Assembly: GCA_919902505.1 (NCBI GenBank)
Contig: CAKKRE010000007.1
Coordinates: 43,971-107,970 of the forward strand
From: Nitrospiraceae bacterium
GTDB lineage: Bacteria > Nitrospirota > Nitrospiria > Nitrospirales > Nitrospiraceae
Direction: 5' to 3'
DNA length: 64,000 nt
Shown: positions 1 through 9,707 of the stretch, in pieces
Layout: every line of letters starts with the position of its first letter
Position numbering within the stretch: the stretch's first letter is position 1
Translations under genes and position numbers: made by a program
Notes under the pieces: model-generated
What the model was told of the DNA's origin: nothing
Seen by the model: the letters and a program-made list of their open reading frames with translations, nothing else
The model's database searches: none

Positions 1-389
1 ATGAGCTCTGGGGTCAATTGGTAGGGCGGATCGCAGAACACAATGTCGTAGGGGCCCGACCACTGGGTTGCCTGACGGAAAAACTGGCTGACCTGGCAGG
101 CGCAGACATTGGCGGATTGTTGGAGGCCGCATTGCTCAAGGTTCGAGTTGAGCAGGCGCAGGGCCTGACGATCTGCTTCCACAAAGGTCACATGTGCCGC
201 GCCGCGGCTCAGCGCTTCAATTCCGATCGAGCCGGTACCGGCATAGAGGTCGAGCACACGAGCTCCCGTGGTCCGTTCGCCAAGGATCGAAAAGAGGGCC
301 TCTTTCACTCGGTCGGACGTCGGTCGAATCGCCTGTCCTCTGGGACCAAGCAACCGTCGGCCCCGGTGAAGCCCTGCGATGACGCGCAT
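1..389 (-). CDS. rsmD: 16S rRNA (guanine(966)-N(2))-methyltransferase RsmD, partial (3' end beyond window)
   Basis: Minus-strand translation reads MRVIAGLHRGRRLLGPRGQAIRPTSDRVKEALFSILGERTTGARVLDLYAGTGSIGIEALSRGA...YDIVFCDPPYQLTPEL; SAM-binding and DPPY motifs. Not in the ORF track because it is open at the edge. Confidence 0.9.
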   Translation of the reverse strand, partial: MRVIAGLHRGRRLLGPRGQAIRPTSDRVKEALFSILGERTTGARVLDLYAGTGSIGIEALSRGAAHVTFVEADRQALRLLNSNLEQCGLQQSANVCACQVSQFFRQATQWSGPYDIVFCDPPYQLTPEL

Positions 390-699
390 GATCGTATTCG
401 GGTGAGAGCCATTCGTCTCTGGCTAAGAAGTGAGAGACTCTAACACAGCGTTTTTGAAGGGGTCAAGGTGACGAGGTGTCATGACGGAGATGGGAGCGCC
501 GAAAAGGTCTCCTCCCCGCCGAGGGGCGGGGAGCGCTGCAGACGTCGAGGAGGAGTGGGCGTGCTTTGACGCGTAGGAAGCGGCTCGCTATAATCGGGCG
601 ACATCAAGGCTCGGTTCACACGGGCTGAGGAGGTGGCCGAAATTCACAGGTCGTCACACCACCACATCACACAGAGAACAGAGCAGCGAACGCGCCGGA

Positions 700-957
700 C
701 TAGCGGGTCGCGACGGGCTGAGCTTCGCGAGCGGCGAGGCTCTTTCTTCGATTCGCCGAAATCGTCCGATCGATGATGGCTCCACAGTTAATGCACTTCC
801 AGGCGTAGAAAATGAGGAAGAAGTCTGAGAACCGTTCCAACATCATCATGCCTTTGCACTTCGGACATTCCATTTGCTCCTCCTGGGTGGTGACGTTTAC
901 AGCTGTGTCATCTCTCAAGCAAGAGCTGCACCAAAATGTCAAGTCTATGTTTTTCAA
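700..957 (-). CDS. Small zinc-ribbon protein (two CxxC pairs)
   Basis: 85 aa ORF with CSSC, CPKC and CINC motifs. Confidence 0.6.
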   Translation of the reverse strand: MKNIDLTFWCSSCLRDDTAVNVTTQEEQMECPKCKGMMMLERFSDFFLIFYAWKCINCGAIIDRTISANRRKSLAAREAQPVATR

Positions 958-1058
958 CTACTTCTGTATGTCAACCGCCATACATGAGATGCGCCAGGCG
1001 TCAAGTCTCCGGCACAAAAAGGTGCAAGCCGACATTTTTTTGTCGTAGGAAGTAGGCG

Positions 1059-1775
1059 ATGACACCCAAAAAAGAAGGGCGCGGGATTGGAAAGTGGCCT
1101 GAGACTGAACGTCCGCGCGAACGTTTGCTCCGTGAGGGTGCGGAAAGCCTCTCTGATGCGCAATTATTGGCCATTCTGCTGCGCGTGGGGCGGCAGGAAG
1201 CCTCCGCCGTCAAAGTCGGGATGGAAGTCCTCGATCGTGTCGGAGGCATCTTCGGCCTGCTGCATTGCAGTGCTGAAGAACTCTGTGCCATCCCCGGAGT
1301 AGGGCCTGCCAAGGCTGCGCAGATAAAGGCGGCGGTGGAAGTCGGGAAACGCGCGGTGTCTGCGCCGTTGACGACCGGGACGCGCATCAGCTCGAGCGCC
1401 GACCTGTTTAAGCATTATCACGCACGGTTGCGGGACTTGCGGCACGAGATTTTCGCTGTGGTGCTGCTGGATGCCAAGAACCAAGTCATCCGGGACGTGA
1501 CGATTTCCGAAGGCAGTCTGACCTTGAGCATCGTGCATCCGAGGGAAGTCTTTATTCCCGCCATGCGTGCGTCTGCCGCCGGGGTCATTTTTCTGCACAA
1601 TCATCCCAGCGGGGACCCCACCCCAAGCCAGGAAGATCGTGTGTTGACGGCCAGGCTGGTGTCTGCCGGTTCTCTCCTGGGAATCCAGGTCCTGGATCAC
1701 CTCATCGTGGGGGACGGCCGCTATGTCAGTTTTGCCGACCAGGGGTGGTTGAATGGGGAAGGCACCAGGGCATGA
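1059..1775 (+). CDS. radC: RadC family protein (JAB/MPN domain)
   Basis: HxHPSGDPTPSxED JAB motif (FLHNHPSGDPTPSQED) and N-terminal HhH region. Confidence 0.92.
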   Translation: MTPKKEGRGIGKWPETERPRERLLREGAESLSDAQLLAILLRVGRQEASAVKVGMEVLDRVGGIFGLLHCSAEELCAIPGVGPAKAAQIKAAVEVGKRAVSAPLTTGTRISSSADLFKHYHARLRDLRHEIFAVVLLDAKNQVIRDVTISEGSLTLSIVHPREVFIPAMRASAAGVIFLHNHPSGDPTPSQEDRVLTARLVSAGSLLGIQVLDHLIVGDGRYVSFADQGWLNGEGTRA

Positions 1776-1908
1776 ACTGCGGCGACCGATCGCGCTCGCT
1801 CCTTTCCCGGCAGAACTCGATCGAATGTTTTGAGAAAGGATGGCATCACCGGCACGTGTCTCTCTAACCAGGCCCACAGCGGCCGCCGACTCATCGGAGG
1901 AGGTCATC

Positions 1909-4014
1909 ATGAACGTTCCCCTCACCGAATCCATCAGGAATGTGGCTGTGGTATCGCATGCGGGATCGGGCAAAACCTCGTTAGTCGAAGCGCTGGCCTA
2001 CTGCGCTGGCAGTCTCTCCGCTCCCGGCTCCATCTTCGCCGGAACCACGGTGTCGGATTTTGAGCCGGAAGAAATCCATCGCCGAACCTCACTCAACACC
2101 TCCGTCCTTCGTTGCTCTTATCAGGATCGAGTGCTCACGCTTCTGGATACCCCGGGCTCGCCCAGCCTCCTCGGTGAGACCCGATCGGCATTGCGTGCGG
2201 CAGATGGTGTGGTATTGGTCGTGAGTGCGGCCTCGGGCGTGCGCAGCGCCCTCCAGAGGATCTGGTCGATGGTCCGTGACTCCGGGTTACCCTGTGTCGT
2301 GTTCGTCAATGATCTGGACAGGGACGGCACGGTATTCGACAACACGGTGGAAGATCTGATCAAGGAATTGGAGATGACTGCCGTTCCGCTGATCCTGCCG
2401 ATGGGCAGCGGTGCGCAATTGGGCGACATCGTGGATGTGTTGCAGAATCGTGTGGTGACGTCACAGCCGGACCGTCCGCAATCGCAGCAGGGGCCGGTGC
2501 CGCCTGAGTGGCGTGACCGGGTTGATCAAGCCAGGCGTCGCGTGATGGAACTCGTGGCAGAGGGAGACGAGGCGCTGCTCGAACGGTATTTGACCGACGG
2601 CGCATTGACGGAGGAGGCGTTGCTGGGGGGACTGCAGACCGGAGTTCAACGGGGGTCGCTGGTGCCCATCGTCGGAGGATCCGCTTTGCGACACATCGGT
2701 GTGCACTCGCTCCTGCACACTCTCGTCGATCTGTTGCCCTCACCAGTCAGTCGCGCCCGGGTCGTACCGCTGCACGGTACAGGGTCGATGGAAGGCGGGG
2801 GACCGGTAAACAGGCACCCGCTGCCGACCGATCCATTCTCCGCCGTCGTCTTCAAGACCCTCATCGATCCATTCATCGGTCGTCTTTCTTACGTGCGCGT
2901 CCATTCGGGAACGTTGGAAGCGGATACCGCCGTGTATAACTCCACGCGGCAGGTCAGGGAGCGAGGCGGGCATCTGTTCTCAATGTTCGGCAAAAAATAC
3001 ACGCCGATTACGCGTGCGACGGCCGGCGAGATCGTAGCCATCGGAAAGCTGAAGGATAGTCTGACGGGGGATACGCTCTGTGACGAGCATGCGCCGATCC
3101 GATATCCCGGGATTCCATTTCCCAGGCCGGTGGTGTCGTTTGCGATTGAGCCAAAATCGAAGACAGATATCGAGAAGGTGAGTCTGGGGCTGCATAAGTT
3201 GATCGAAGAAGATCCGAGCCTGGAGTTCGTGCGTCATATCGAGACGAAGGAGATGGTCCTGAGCGGCATGGGCCAATTACACATCGATGTCGCGTTGGAA
3301 AAACTGCATCGTAAATACGGCGCGGAAGTGATTGTGCACGCGCCGAAAATTCCTTATCGGGAAACGATTCGTAGTGTGGCCCAGGCACAGGGGAAGTATA
3401 AGAAGCAGACCGGCGGGCATGGTCAATATGGCGATTGCTGGTTGGAAGTCGGTCCGTTGCCGCGCGGCGAGGGATTCGAGTTCGAGAATAAAATCGTCGG
3501 CGGGGCGATTCCGCGTAATTTCGTGCCGGCGGTCGAAAAAGGTGTCGTGGAGGCGCTGCATGAAGGGCCGCTTGCCGGCTATCCCGCCGTCGATGTGCGG
3601 GTGACCGTCTACGATGGCTCCTACCATGTGGTGGATTCGTCCGAACTGGCTTTTAAAATCGCCGGGTCGATGGGAGTAAAAAAAGCGCTGGAAGCGGCCC
3701 ATCCGATTCTGCTCGAGCCGCTGATGACGGTTGAAGTCGAGGTGCCGGCAGAATGTGTGGGGACGGTCCTTGGCGATCTCAATGCGAGACGAGGCCGGAT
3801 CCTCATGGTCGAAGCGAACGGTCATATTGAAATCGTCAAGGCCCTGGTGCCACAGGCCGAGATGCTCAATTATGCGGCGTCATTAAATTCAATGACGGGA
3901 GGACAGGGAAGCTACGCAATGGAATACGCTCACTACGAGGAAGTGCCGCGTGAGTTGGCCGGCCGCATCATTGAGGAACACAAGATGGAGCGCCACGGGG
4001 CCGTGACGCATTGA
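1909..4014 (+). CDS. Elongation factor G-like translational GTPase (EF-G paralogue)
   Basis: P-loop HAGSGKTSL, EF-G domains II-V recognisable (GGHGQYGDCWLEVGPL, DVRVTVYDGSYHVVDSSELAFKIAGSMGVK); GGAGG Shine-Dalgarno before ATG at 1909 within the 1840-4014 ORF. Confidence 0.88.
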   Translation: MNVPLTESIRNVAVVSHAGSGKTSLVEALAYCAGSLSAPGSIFAGTTVSDFEPEEIHRRTSLNTSVLRCSYQDRVLTLLDTPGSPSLLGETRSALRAADGVVLVVSAASGVRSALQRIWSMVRDSGLPCVVFVNDLDRDGTVFDNTVEDLIKELEMTAVPLILPMGSGAQLGDIVDVLQNRVVTSQPDRPQSQQGPVPPEWRDRVDQARRRVMELVAEGDEALLERYLTDGALTEEALLGGLQTGVQRGSLVPIVGGSALRHIGVHSLLHTLVDLLPSPVSRARVVPLHGTGSMEGGGPVNRHPLPTDPFSAVVFKTLIDPFIGRLSYVRVHSGTLEADTAVYNSTRQVRERGGHLFSMFGKKYTPITRATAGEIVAIGKLKDSLTGDTLCDEHAPIRYPGIPFPRPVVSFAIEPKSKTDIEKVSLGLHKLIEEDPSLEFVRHIETKEMVLSGMGQLHIDVALEKLHRKYGAEVIVHAPKIPYRETIRSVAQAQGKYKKQTGGHGQYGDCWLEVGPLPRGEGFEFENKIVGGAIPRNFVPAVEKGVVEALHEGPLAGYPAVDVRVTVYDGSYHVVDSSELAFKIAGSMGVKKALEAAHPILLEPLMTVEVEVPAECVGTVLGDLNARRGRILMVEANGHIEIVKALVPQAEMLNYAASLNSMTGGQGSYAMEYAHYEEVPRELAGRIIEEHKMERHGAVTH

Positions 4015-4056
4015 GCGGCGGGATCCGCGGGAGAACTGATTGCGGGGCCATGTCGC

Positions 4057-5493
4057 TTACCGATCGGCGGGCTTCAGGACGACGTAAAATGCCCGCCCTT
4101 CGCGCAGGACGCGCAAGAGAATCGTCTCGCCGCGTTTGACCTTGGAGACGGCCACCGTGAATTCTCCGACCGTGCCTGTGTCGACGCGGTTGACTTCCTT
4201 GACCAGATCGCCTTCCCGCAATCCTTCGGCCTGGGCCAGACTTCCTGCTTCCACTTTCGAGATGAGCACGCCTCTGCTCTCGTTCAGTCGAAACTTCTCC
4301 GCCAGACCCGCAGTCAGGTCCTGCACGTCGATTCCCAGCTTCAAGTCCGTCCTGCTCTGAGGGAGAGAGGCCGTCACCACCGCGTCACGGCGCTCGCTGA
4401 GGGCCACGTTGAGCGTGAGGCGTTTGCCGTCCCGCACGACTTCAACATGCGTCGTGGAGCCGGGGTCTAACGCGGCGACCAGGCGGGACAGTTTGTTCGG
4501 GGTGTCGACGAGCGCGCCGTCGACTTTGGTGATGACATCGCCCGGCTTGATGCCGGCCAGAGCAGCCGGGTCCCGTTCGAATACTTCGTTCACCAGGACA
4601 CCTTCGTTCTCATCCACGCCGAATTTGTTGGCCAGGTCCGGCGTCAGCGGTTGCAGACCGACGCCCAGCCAGGCCCGCACGACCTTTCCCTTCGAGATGA
4701 GCTGGTTCATCACCTGCTTGGCCATGTTGGAGGGAATCGCAAATCCGATCCCCTGGGCAAAATTGATGATGGCCGTGTTGATGCCGATGACATCTCCCCG
4801 CAGATTGAAGAGCGGTCCGCCGGAGTTCCCTGGATTGATGGAGGCGTCGGTCTGGATGAAGTTTTCGTACCGCGAGAGATTGATGTTTTCCCGTCCGATG
4901 CCGCTGACCACGCCGAGCGTGACTGTTCGATCCAAACCGAAGGGGTTTCCAACGGCCAGCACCCACTGACCGACCTTCACTCCGGTGGAGTCACCGAACC
5001 GGGCGGCGGGGAGGGGGTGGTCGGTCGTGACCTTCAGCACAGCGAGGTCGGTATCCGGATCCTTGCCGACGACTTGCGCGAACAATTTCGTCTTGTCGGA
5101 CAGGCGGACCTCGACTTCCGTGGCATCACCGACCACATGGTTATTCGTAATGATGTGGCCGTTCGGATCGACGATGACGCCGGAGCCGGAGCCTGTCGAG
5201 TTCGGAACCCGCTCACCGGATCCGTCGCGCGACTTGCCCAGGGTCTGAATCGGGAAAATGCTCACGACCGAAGGTTTGGCCTCCTCGGCCAAGTCTGTGA
5301 TCACGGTTTGGAGTTCTTCGAGTATGCGTAACCCGGGCGATTCTTTCCGGGGGGGGGATGCAAGGTCGGTAGCGGCCAGGGTGATCGCTGAGGTGCCCGT
5401 CAGCCACCCGGAGAAACTGAGAGCGAGAACGAGTGCGGTCGCGAAGGAAGTCTGTGTTTTCATGCTAGGCAAGCTCCGGGGGCCGAATCTCAC
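4057..5493 (-). CDS. Do/DegQ (HtrA) family periplasmic serine protease with two PDZ domains
   Basis: Catalytic context GNSGGPLFN, NNHVV, DTDLAVLK; two PDZ-like C-terminal repeats. Confidence 0.93.
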   Translation of the reverse strand: MRFGPRSLPSMKTQTSFATALVLALSFSGWLTGTSAITLAATDLASPPRKESPGLRILEELQTVITDLAEEAKPSVVSIFPIQTLGKSRDGSGERVPNSTGSGSGVIVDPNGHIITNNHVVGDATEVEVRLSDKTKLFAQVVGKDPDTDLAVLKVTTDHPLPAARFGDSTGVKVGQWVLAVGNPFGLDRTVTLGVVSGIGRENINLSRYENFIQTDASINPGNSGGPLFNLRGDVIGINTAIINFAQGIGFAIPSNMAKQVMNQLISKGKVVRAWLGVGLQPLTPDLANKFGVDENEGVLVNEVFERDPAALAGIKPGDVITKVDGALVDTPNKLSRLVAALDPGSTTHVEVVRDGKRLTLNVALSERRDAVVTASLPQSRTDLKLGIDVQDLTAGLAEKFRLNESRGVLISKVEAGSLAQAEGLREGDLVKEVNRVDTGTVGEFTVAVSKVKRGETILLRVLREGRAFYVVLKPADR

Positions 5494-5550
5494 GAATCAG
5501 GATCAGCTTCAGAATAACAGATTCGTGAACGGCAGCGAAAGCGAGGAGGC

Positions 5551-6189
5551 TTAGGCGGATTTCGATGCCGCCGGTCGTTGGAAATGCGGAAGCCAGTGAG
5601 CCAGGTCGTGGCGAAGGCCGACCAGAATCACAATGTCGTCGGGCCGGAGCGTCATGGAATCGGAGAGCGGGAGCAGGAATGGGCCTCGAAAGACCGCCAC
5701 GATGTGGGTTGTCGACGGCAGGTCGAATTCACCGATCGGATGGCCGATGACCGGTGCGCCACGGGCGACGAGCACGCGTTCGATGGCCGCGTCACGCAGA
5801 CCCAGTTCGCGCTGCATGGTCAGCAGGTCCTCGTGGGCCAATTCGATCTTGAGGTCACGGATATGCCGCTCGATCTGTTGCAAGGCGGCCTGTTGCCCCT
5901 TGATGCGGTCGGAGGCTGTGCGGATGGTGTCTTCCAGGGTTGAGAGGGTGGCGGGAGCGGCCGACGGCATGGTGCCGGAGGGTTTGGTTCCCAGCTCTGC
6001 GATGCGGCGACCGATCTGTCGATGGATGGCGTGAATCTGGTTCAGAATCGTCGTGGCCTGACCATGGAGGCGCAGGACATGGACTTTGCGGTTGACGCGT
6101 TCCGCGATGGCGACAATCGTCTCGTAGAGTGCGCTGCCGGTGAGGAACAGTTCTTTGTGGACGCGAGCCAACAGCTCAAAAGACAGCAT
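5551..6189 (-). CDS. TrkA-C domain protein (RCK_C), putative transport-associated
   Basis: C-terminal GAPVIGHPIGEFDLPSTTHIVAVFRG...LRPDDIVILVGLRHDL resembles a TrkA-C domain. Confidence 0.6.
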   Translation of the reverse strand: MLSFELLARVHKELFLTGSALYETIVAIAERVNRKVHVLRLHGQATTILNQIHAIHRQIGRRIAELGTKPSGTMPSAAPATLSTLEDTIRTASDRIKGQQAALQQIERHIRDLKIELAHEDLLTMQRELGLRDAAIERVLVARGAPVIGHPIGEFDLPSTTHIVAVFRGPFLLPLSDSMTLRPDDIVILVGLRHDLAHWLPHFQRPAASKSA

Positions 6190-6218
6190 CGGATAAATGT
6201 CCGATAAGATATATTATG

Positions 6219-6824
6219 TCAACTTGCTTGTCCGATTCGAGATTCCGTCCCACTCCACAACCGAACCAGATTGTCTTTGTGTCTCACCCAAATCAAGAGG
6301 CTGACGACACAGGCAAACCCGATAAAAGTCCAAGACCGATGAAACAGCAACGCCACGACTGGAAACATGGCAAAGGCGAACAGTGCGCCGCCCGACGAAT
6401 ATTTCCACAGGAATACGGCGCCGACCCACAAACCCATTAGGGTGAGGCCGATCCACGGAGCGACGCCCAGGGCTGCGCCTAATGCGGTGGCCACGCCCTT
6501 TCCACCCTTGAATCCCAGAAACACCGAGTGCAAATGACCGATGACCGAGGCCAGCGCGACCCAGAGAATGGCCGACTCCTGATGCAACAACATCGTGCCG
6601 ACCCAGCCGGCCAGCCAGCCTTTTCCGATGTCGCCCAGCAGCGTCAGGATTCCGGCCTTTTTCCCACTCACGCGCAGGACATTGGTGAATCCCACGTTCC
6701 TGCTGCCGGCGGTGCGTGGATCCACAGCACCCAGGAGGCGTGATACCACGACTCCAAAAGGAATCGATCCAAGGAGATAGCTGGAAAGGATGAGGAACCC
6801 GATGAGCCAGGGACTGTCCATCAA
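6219..6824 (-). CDS. plsY: Glycerol-3-phosphate acyltransferase PlsY
   Basis: Motifs YLLGSIPFGVVVSRL, GSRNVGFTNVLRVSGKKAGILTLLGDIGKG, FKGGKGVATALG. Confidence 0.93.
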   Translation of the reverse strand: MMDSPWLIGFLILSSYLLGSIPFGVVVSRLLGAVDPRTAGSRNVGFTNVLRVSGKKAGILTLLGDIGKGWLAGWVGTMLLHQESAILWVALASVIGHLHSVFLGFKGGKGVATALGAALGVAPWIGLTLMGLWVGAVFLWKYSSGGALFAFAMFPVVALLFHRSWTFIGFACVVSLLIWVRHKDNLVRLWSGTESRIGQAS

Positions 6825-6869
6825 TCGTTGCCCGGATAGCCGGAGACGAGCGTCGGCCGAATCGTCCGG

Positions 6870-7484
6870 TTAGAGACCTTTCGCTCCGACCTGACGCCAG
6901 AAGCTCCAGACATATTGTGCGCCTGACACATAGCCCAGGATGAGCGACAGATACAAGGTCACGATGCCGGCCAGATGCAGATTGCCGATCGCTTCCACCA
7001 CGGTACCTTCGAGTACCAACAGGACGATGGCAATGACCTGCAGGGCCATTTTGTATTTTCCGGTGACTTCGGCGGACATGATCATACCCTCGGAAGCCGC
7101 GATGGCCCGGAGACCGGTGACCGCCACTTCACGCGCAATGATGAGAATCGCCACCAGCGCGCTGACCCGATCGACCTGCACCAGCAGGATCAACGCAGAC
7201 AACACGAGCAGTTTGTCGGCGATCGGGTCTAAGAGTCGTCCAAGTTTGGTGATCTGACCGGTCTTGCGCGCCACGTATCCATCCAGCAGGTCCGTCACGG
7301 CCGCAACGACGAACACGATGGCCGCAGCCAAGGCTCGATCCGGCGTCGGGTCGATGAGCAACGTGACGAAGACCGGGATCAAGAGAATCCGGACGAGCGT
7401 CAGCACGTTGGGCAGATTGATGTTGCTTTCCTGCCCTGCCGACCGCATCAGCACCAGCCCGGCTTGTTTCCAGTTTTCTGCCAT
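6870..7484 (-). CDS. pgsA: CDP-diacylglycerol--glycerol-3-phosphate 3-phosphatidyltransferase
   Basis: CDP-alcohol phosphatidyltransferase motif TDLLDGYVARKTGQITKLGRLLDPIADK. Confidence 0.93.
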   Translation of the reverse strand: MAENWKQAGLVLMRSAGQESNINLPNVLTLVRILLIPVFVTLLIDPTPDRALAAAIVFVVAAVTDLLDGYVARKTGQITKLGRLLDPIADKLLVLSALILLVQVDRVSALVAILIIAREVAVTGLRAIAASEGMIMSAEVTGKYKMALQVIAIVLLVLEGTVVEAIGNLHLAGIVTLYLSLILGYVSGAQYVWSFWRQVGAKGL

Positions 7485-7517
7485 GGTCCCTTCGACGCGC
7501 AGCGCGTGATGGCTCCC

Positions 7518-8555
7518 CTACACAATGCCGTGTTTTAACAAGTCATGCAAGTGAATGACACCTGCCAAACGATCCGGTCCCTCCAGGACCACCAGCGCCG
7601 TGATGGAAAACCGTTCCATCAGCGCGACGGCTGTCGTGGCCAGTTCGTCCGGTCCGATGGTTTTCGGTTGGCGACTGGCGAGATCCCCGGCGGTCACTTT
7701 GCTGAAGTCCCCGCCTGCTTGAATGAAGCGTCGCAAATCCCCATCGGTCACAATTCCGTACAGCGACCCCTTGGCGTTGACCACCGTCGTCATCCCGAGC
7801 TTCTTCGAGGTCATCTCCAGGATGGTATCCGCTCCGGACACAGTGTCGCGCACACGCGGCAGGTGATCGCCATGCTGCATGAGGTCACGCACTTTCACCA
7901 GTAGCCGTCGCCCTAAGGTGCCGCCGGGGTGAAACTGCGCGAAATCGTCCTGTTTGAAACCGCGCTTTTGAAGCAACGCGACTGCCAGGGCATCACCCAT
8001 GGCCAAGGTTGCGGTGGTACTGGCAGTCGGGGCCAATCCCAGTGGGCAGGCTTCCTCATCGACCGATACATCCAGCGTGACGTCACTGTTTTTCGCCAGC
8101 GTCGAGGCCATTTTCCCCGTCATTCCCACGACCGGAATGTTCATGCGTTTCACGAAGGGCAGCAATTGGAGGACTTCCTGTGTCTCGCCGCTATTGGAGA
8201 TGGCGATCAACACGTCCCGTCGAGCCAGCATGCCGAGGTCGCCATGGACGCCTTCCGCCGGATGTAGGAAGAAGGAGGGGGTGCCGGTGCTGGCCAATGT
8301 CGCCGCGATTTTTTGGCCGATCAGTCCGGACTTGCCCATACCGGAAATGACCACCTTGCCCTGGCATTCATAGAGAAAGTTGACGGCCGAGGCGAACCGG
8401 TCGTCGAGGCGAGCCATCAATTCCAGTACGGCTCGCGCTTCGATCTCCAAGACACGTCTCCCCTCCTGCACGCTGGCATCCTGTTGAGGGCGTCGAGCGG
8501 CGCGCTTGGGTGCGGGTGATGGGGCGGACCCGGTTATTTTGCGGCTGCGTCCCAT
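7518..8555 (-). CDS. kdsD: D-arabinose-5-phosphate isomerase (SIS + CBS domains)
   Basis: KpsF/GutQ-type SIS domain ([37 protein letters not shown]) plus CBS pair; next to kdsA. Confidence 0.92.
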   Translation of the reverse strand: MGRSRKITGSAPSPAPKRAARRPQQDASVQEGRRVLEIEARAVLELMARLDDRFASAVNFLYECQGKVVISGMGKSGLIGQKIAATLASTGTPSFFLHPAEGVHGDLGMLARRDVLIAISNSGETQEVLQLLPFVKRMNIPVVGMTGKMASTLAKNSDVTLDVSVDEEACPLGLAPTASTTATLAMGDALAVALLQKRGFKQDDFAQFHPGGTLGRRLLVKVRDLMQHGDHLPRVRDTVSGADTILEMTSKKLGMTTVVNAKGSLYGIVTDGDLRRFIQAGGDFSKVTAGDLASRQPKTIGPDELATTAVALMERFSITALVVLEGPDRLAGVIHLHDLLKHGIV

Positions 8556-9355
8556 ATACGTAGTACCCGTTCGAGAAGTGATTGGAGCGTATGCAGCGGG
8601 ACCATGTTCGGTCCGTCAGACAACGCGGAATCCGGATCGGGGTGCACTTCCATGAAGAACCCGTCGCAGCCGGCGCCTGCCGCCGCGCAGGCCAATGGTT
8701 CCACGAATTCGCGCTGACCGCTGGATTTCGTGCCGCCTCCGCCGGGGAGTTGCACGCTGTGGGTCGCGTCGAAGACCACCGGATAGCCGAACCGGCGCAT
8801 GATGGGAAAGGAGCGCATGTCCACGACCAGATTATTGTAGCCGAAGGAGGAGCCTCGTTCGGTCAACACGATGCGTCGGTTCCCGCTGTCTTCCACTTTC
8901 TTCACCGCGTTGCCCATTTCCGGCGGCGACAGAAACTGTCCCTTCTTGATATTGACGATCTTGCCGGTCTTGGCGGCGGCCATCAAGAGGTCGGTCTGGC
9001 GGCAGAGAAAGGCGGGAATCTGCAGGATATCCACGACGCGACCGGCCTCTGTGGCCTGCTCCTCCGAATGGACATCGGTCAGCACCGGCACCCCGATCTG
9101 TTGCTTGACCTTGGCGAGCACGGCCAGGCCCTTCTCCAACCCCGGTCCCCGAAAAGACGTGATGGAGGTGCGATTGGCCTTGTCGAAGGATGACTTAAAG
9201 ACGTAGGGCATCCCGATCGATTTGGTGATCTCGGCAATGCGTCCCGCGGTATCCATGACGAGCTGTTCATTCTCAATCACGCATGGTCCCGCGATCAAAA
9301 ACGGCCGATTCCCCGCCCCGATCTTAAACTGTCCCAAGTCTACTTCGTACGCCAT
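8534..9355 (-). CDS. kdsA: 3-deoxy-8-phosphooctulonate synthase
   Basis: [58 protein letters not shown]. Confidence 0.95.
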   Translation of the reverse strand: MAYEVDLGQFKIGAGNRPFLIAGPCVIENEQLVMDTAGRIAEITKSIGMPYVFKSSFDKANRTSITSFRGPGLEKGLAVLAKVKQQIGVPVLTDVHSEEQATEAGRVVDILQIPAFLCRQTDLLMAAAKTGKIVNIKKGQFLSPPEMGNAVKKVEDSGNRRIVLTERGSSFGYNNLVVDMRSFPIMRRFGYPVVFDATHSVQLPGGGGTKSSGQREFVEPLACAAAGAGCDGFFMEVHPDPDSALSDGPNMVPLHTLQSLLERVLRIWDAAAK

Positions 9356-9364
9356 AGTCTCCTA

Positions 9365-9489
9365 GCAGGATGCGGAAAAAGCCCGCCAGCGGCGTTCTCG
9401 CATCGCTCAGCGGCTCACCGTACCGCACGGGTACGATTCGCCGCTTCGCTCGCTGCGGTCTTGCTGGACGGCCATTTTACGCATCCTGC
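9365..9489. repeat. About 125 bp palindromic-ended intergenic repeat, copy 1
   Basis: Ends GCAGGATGCGGAAAAAGCCCGCCAGC...GCTGGACGGCCATTTTACGCATCCTGC form an imperfect terminal inverted repeat; interior shares GGCGTTCTCG and CTGCGGTCTTGCTG with copy 2. Confidence 0.75.
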
Positions 9490-9583
9490 GCGTTATTTTG
9501 ATACCAGCCGGCCACCTGGGCCGTTCTCGCCGTATGGTGGTGAATCAAGCATTTCCCCAGCCTGCTGAGTGTCCGCTGTTCAC

Positions 9584-9703
9584 GGGATGCCCAAACTGAT
9601 CTTTCAGCAAGGCCGCAGACGAGGCAGAACCGGAGGCGTAGCGGAGCTACGTCGAGGATTGTGCCGAATCGAGAACGCCGTTGAAAGGCAGTTTCAGCAT
9701 CCC
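9584..9703. repeat. About 120 bp palindromic-ended intergenic repeat, copy 2 (inverted relative to copy 1)
   Basis: Reverse complement GGGATGCTGAAACTGCCTTTCAACGGCGTTCTCG...CTGCGGCCTTGCTGAAAG parallels copy 1; terminal inverted repeat GGGATGC..AAACTG. Confidence 0.7.
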
Positions 9704-9707
9704 TTAC

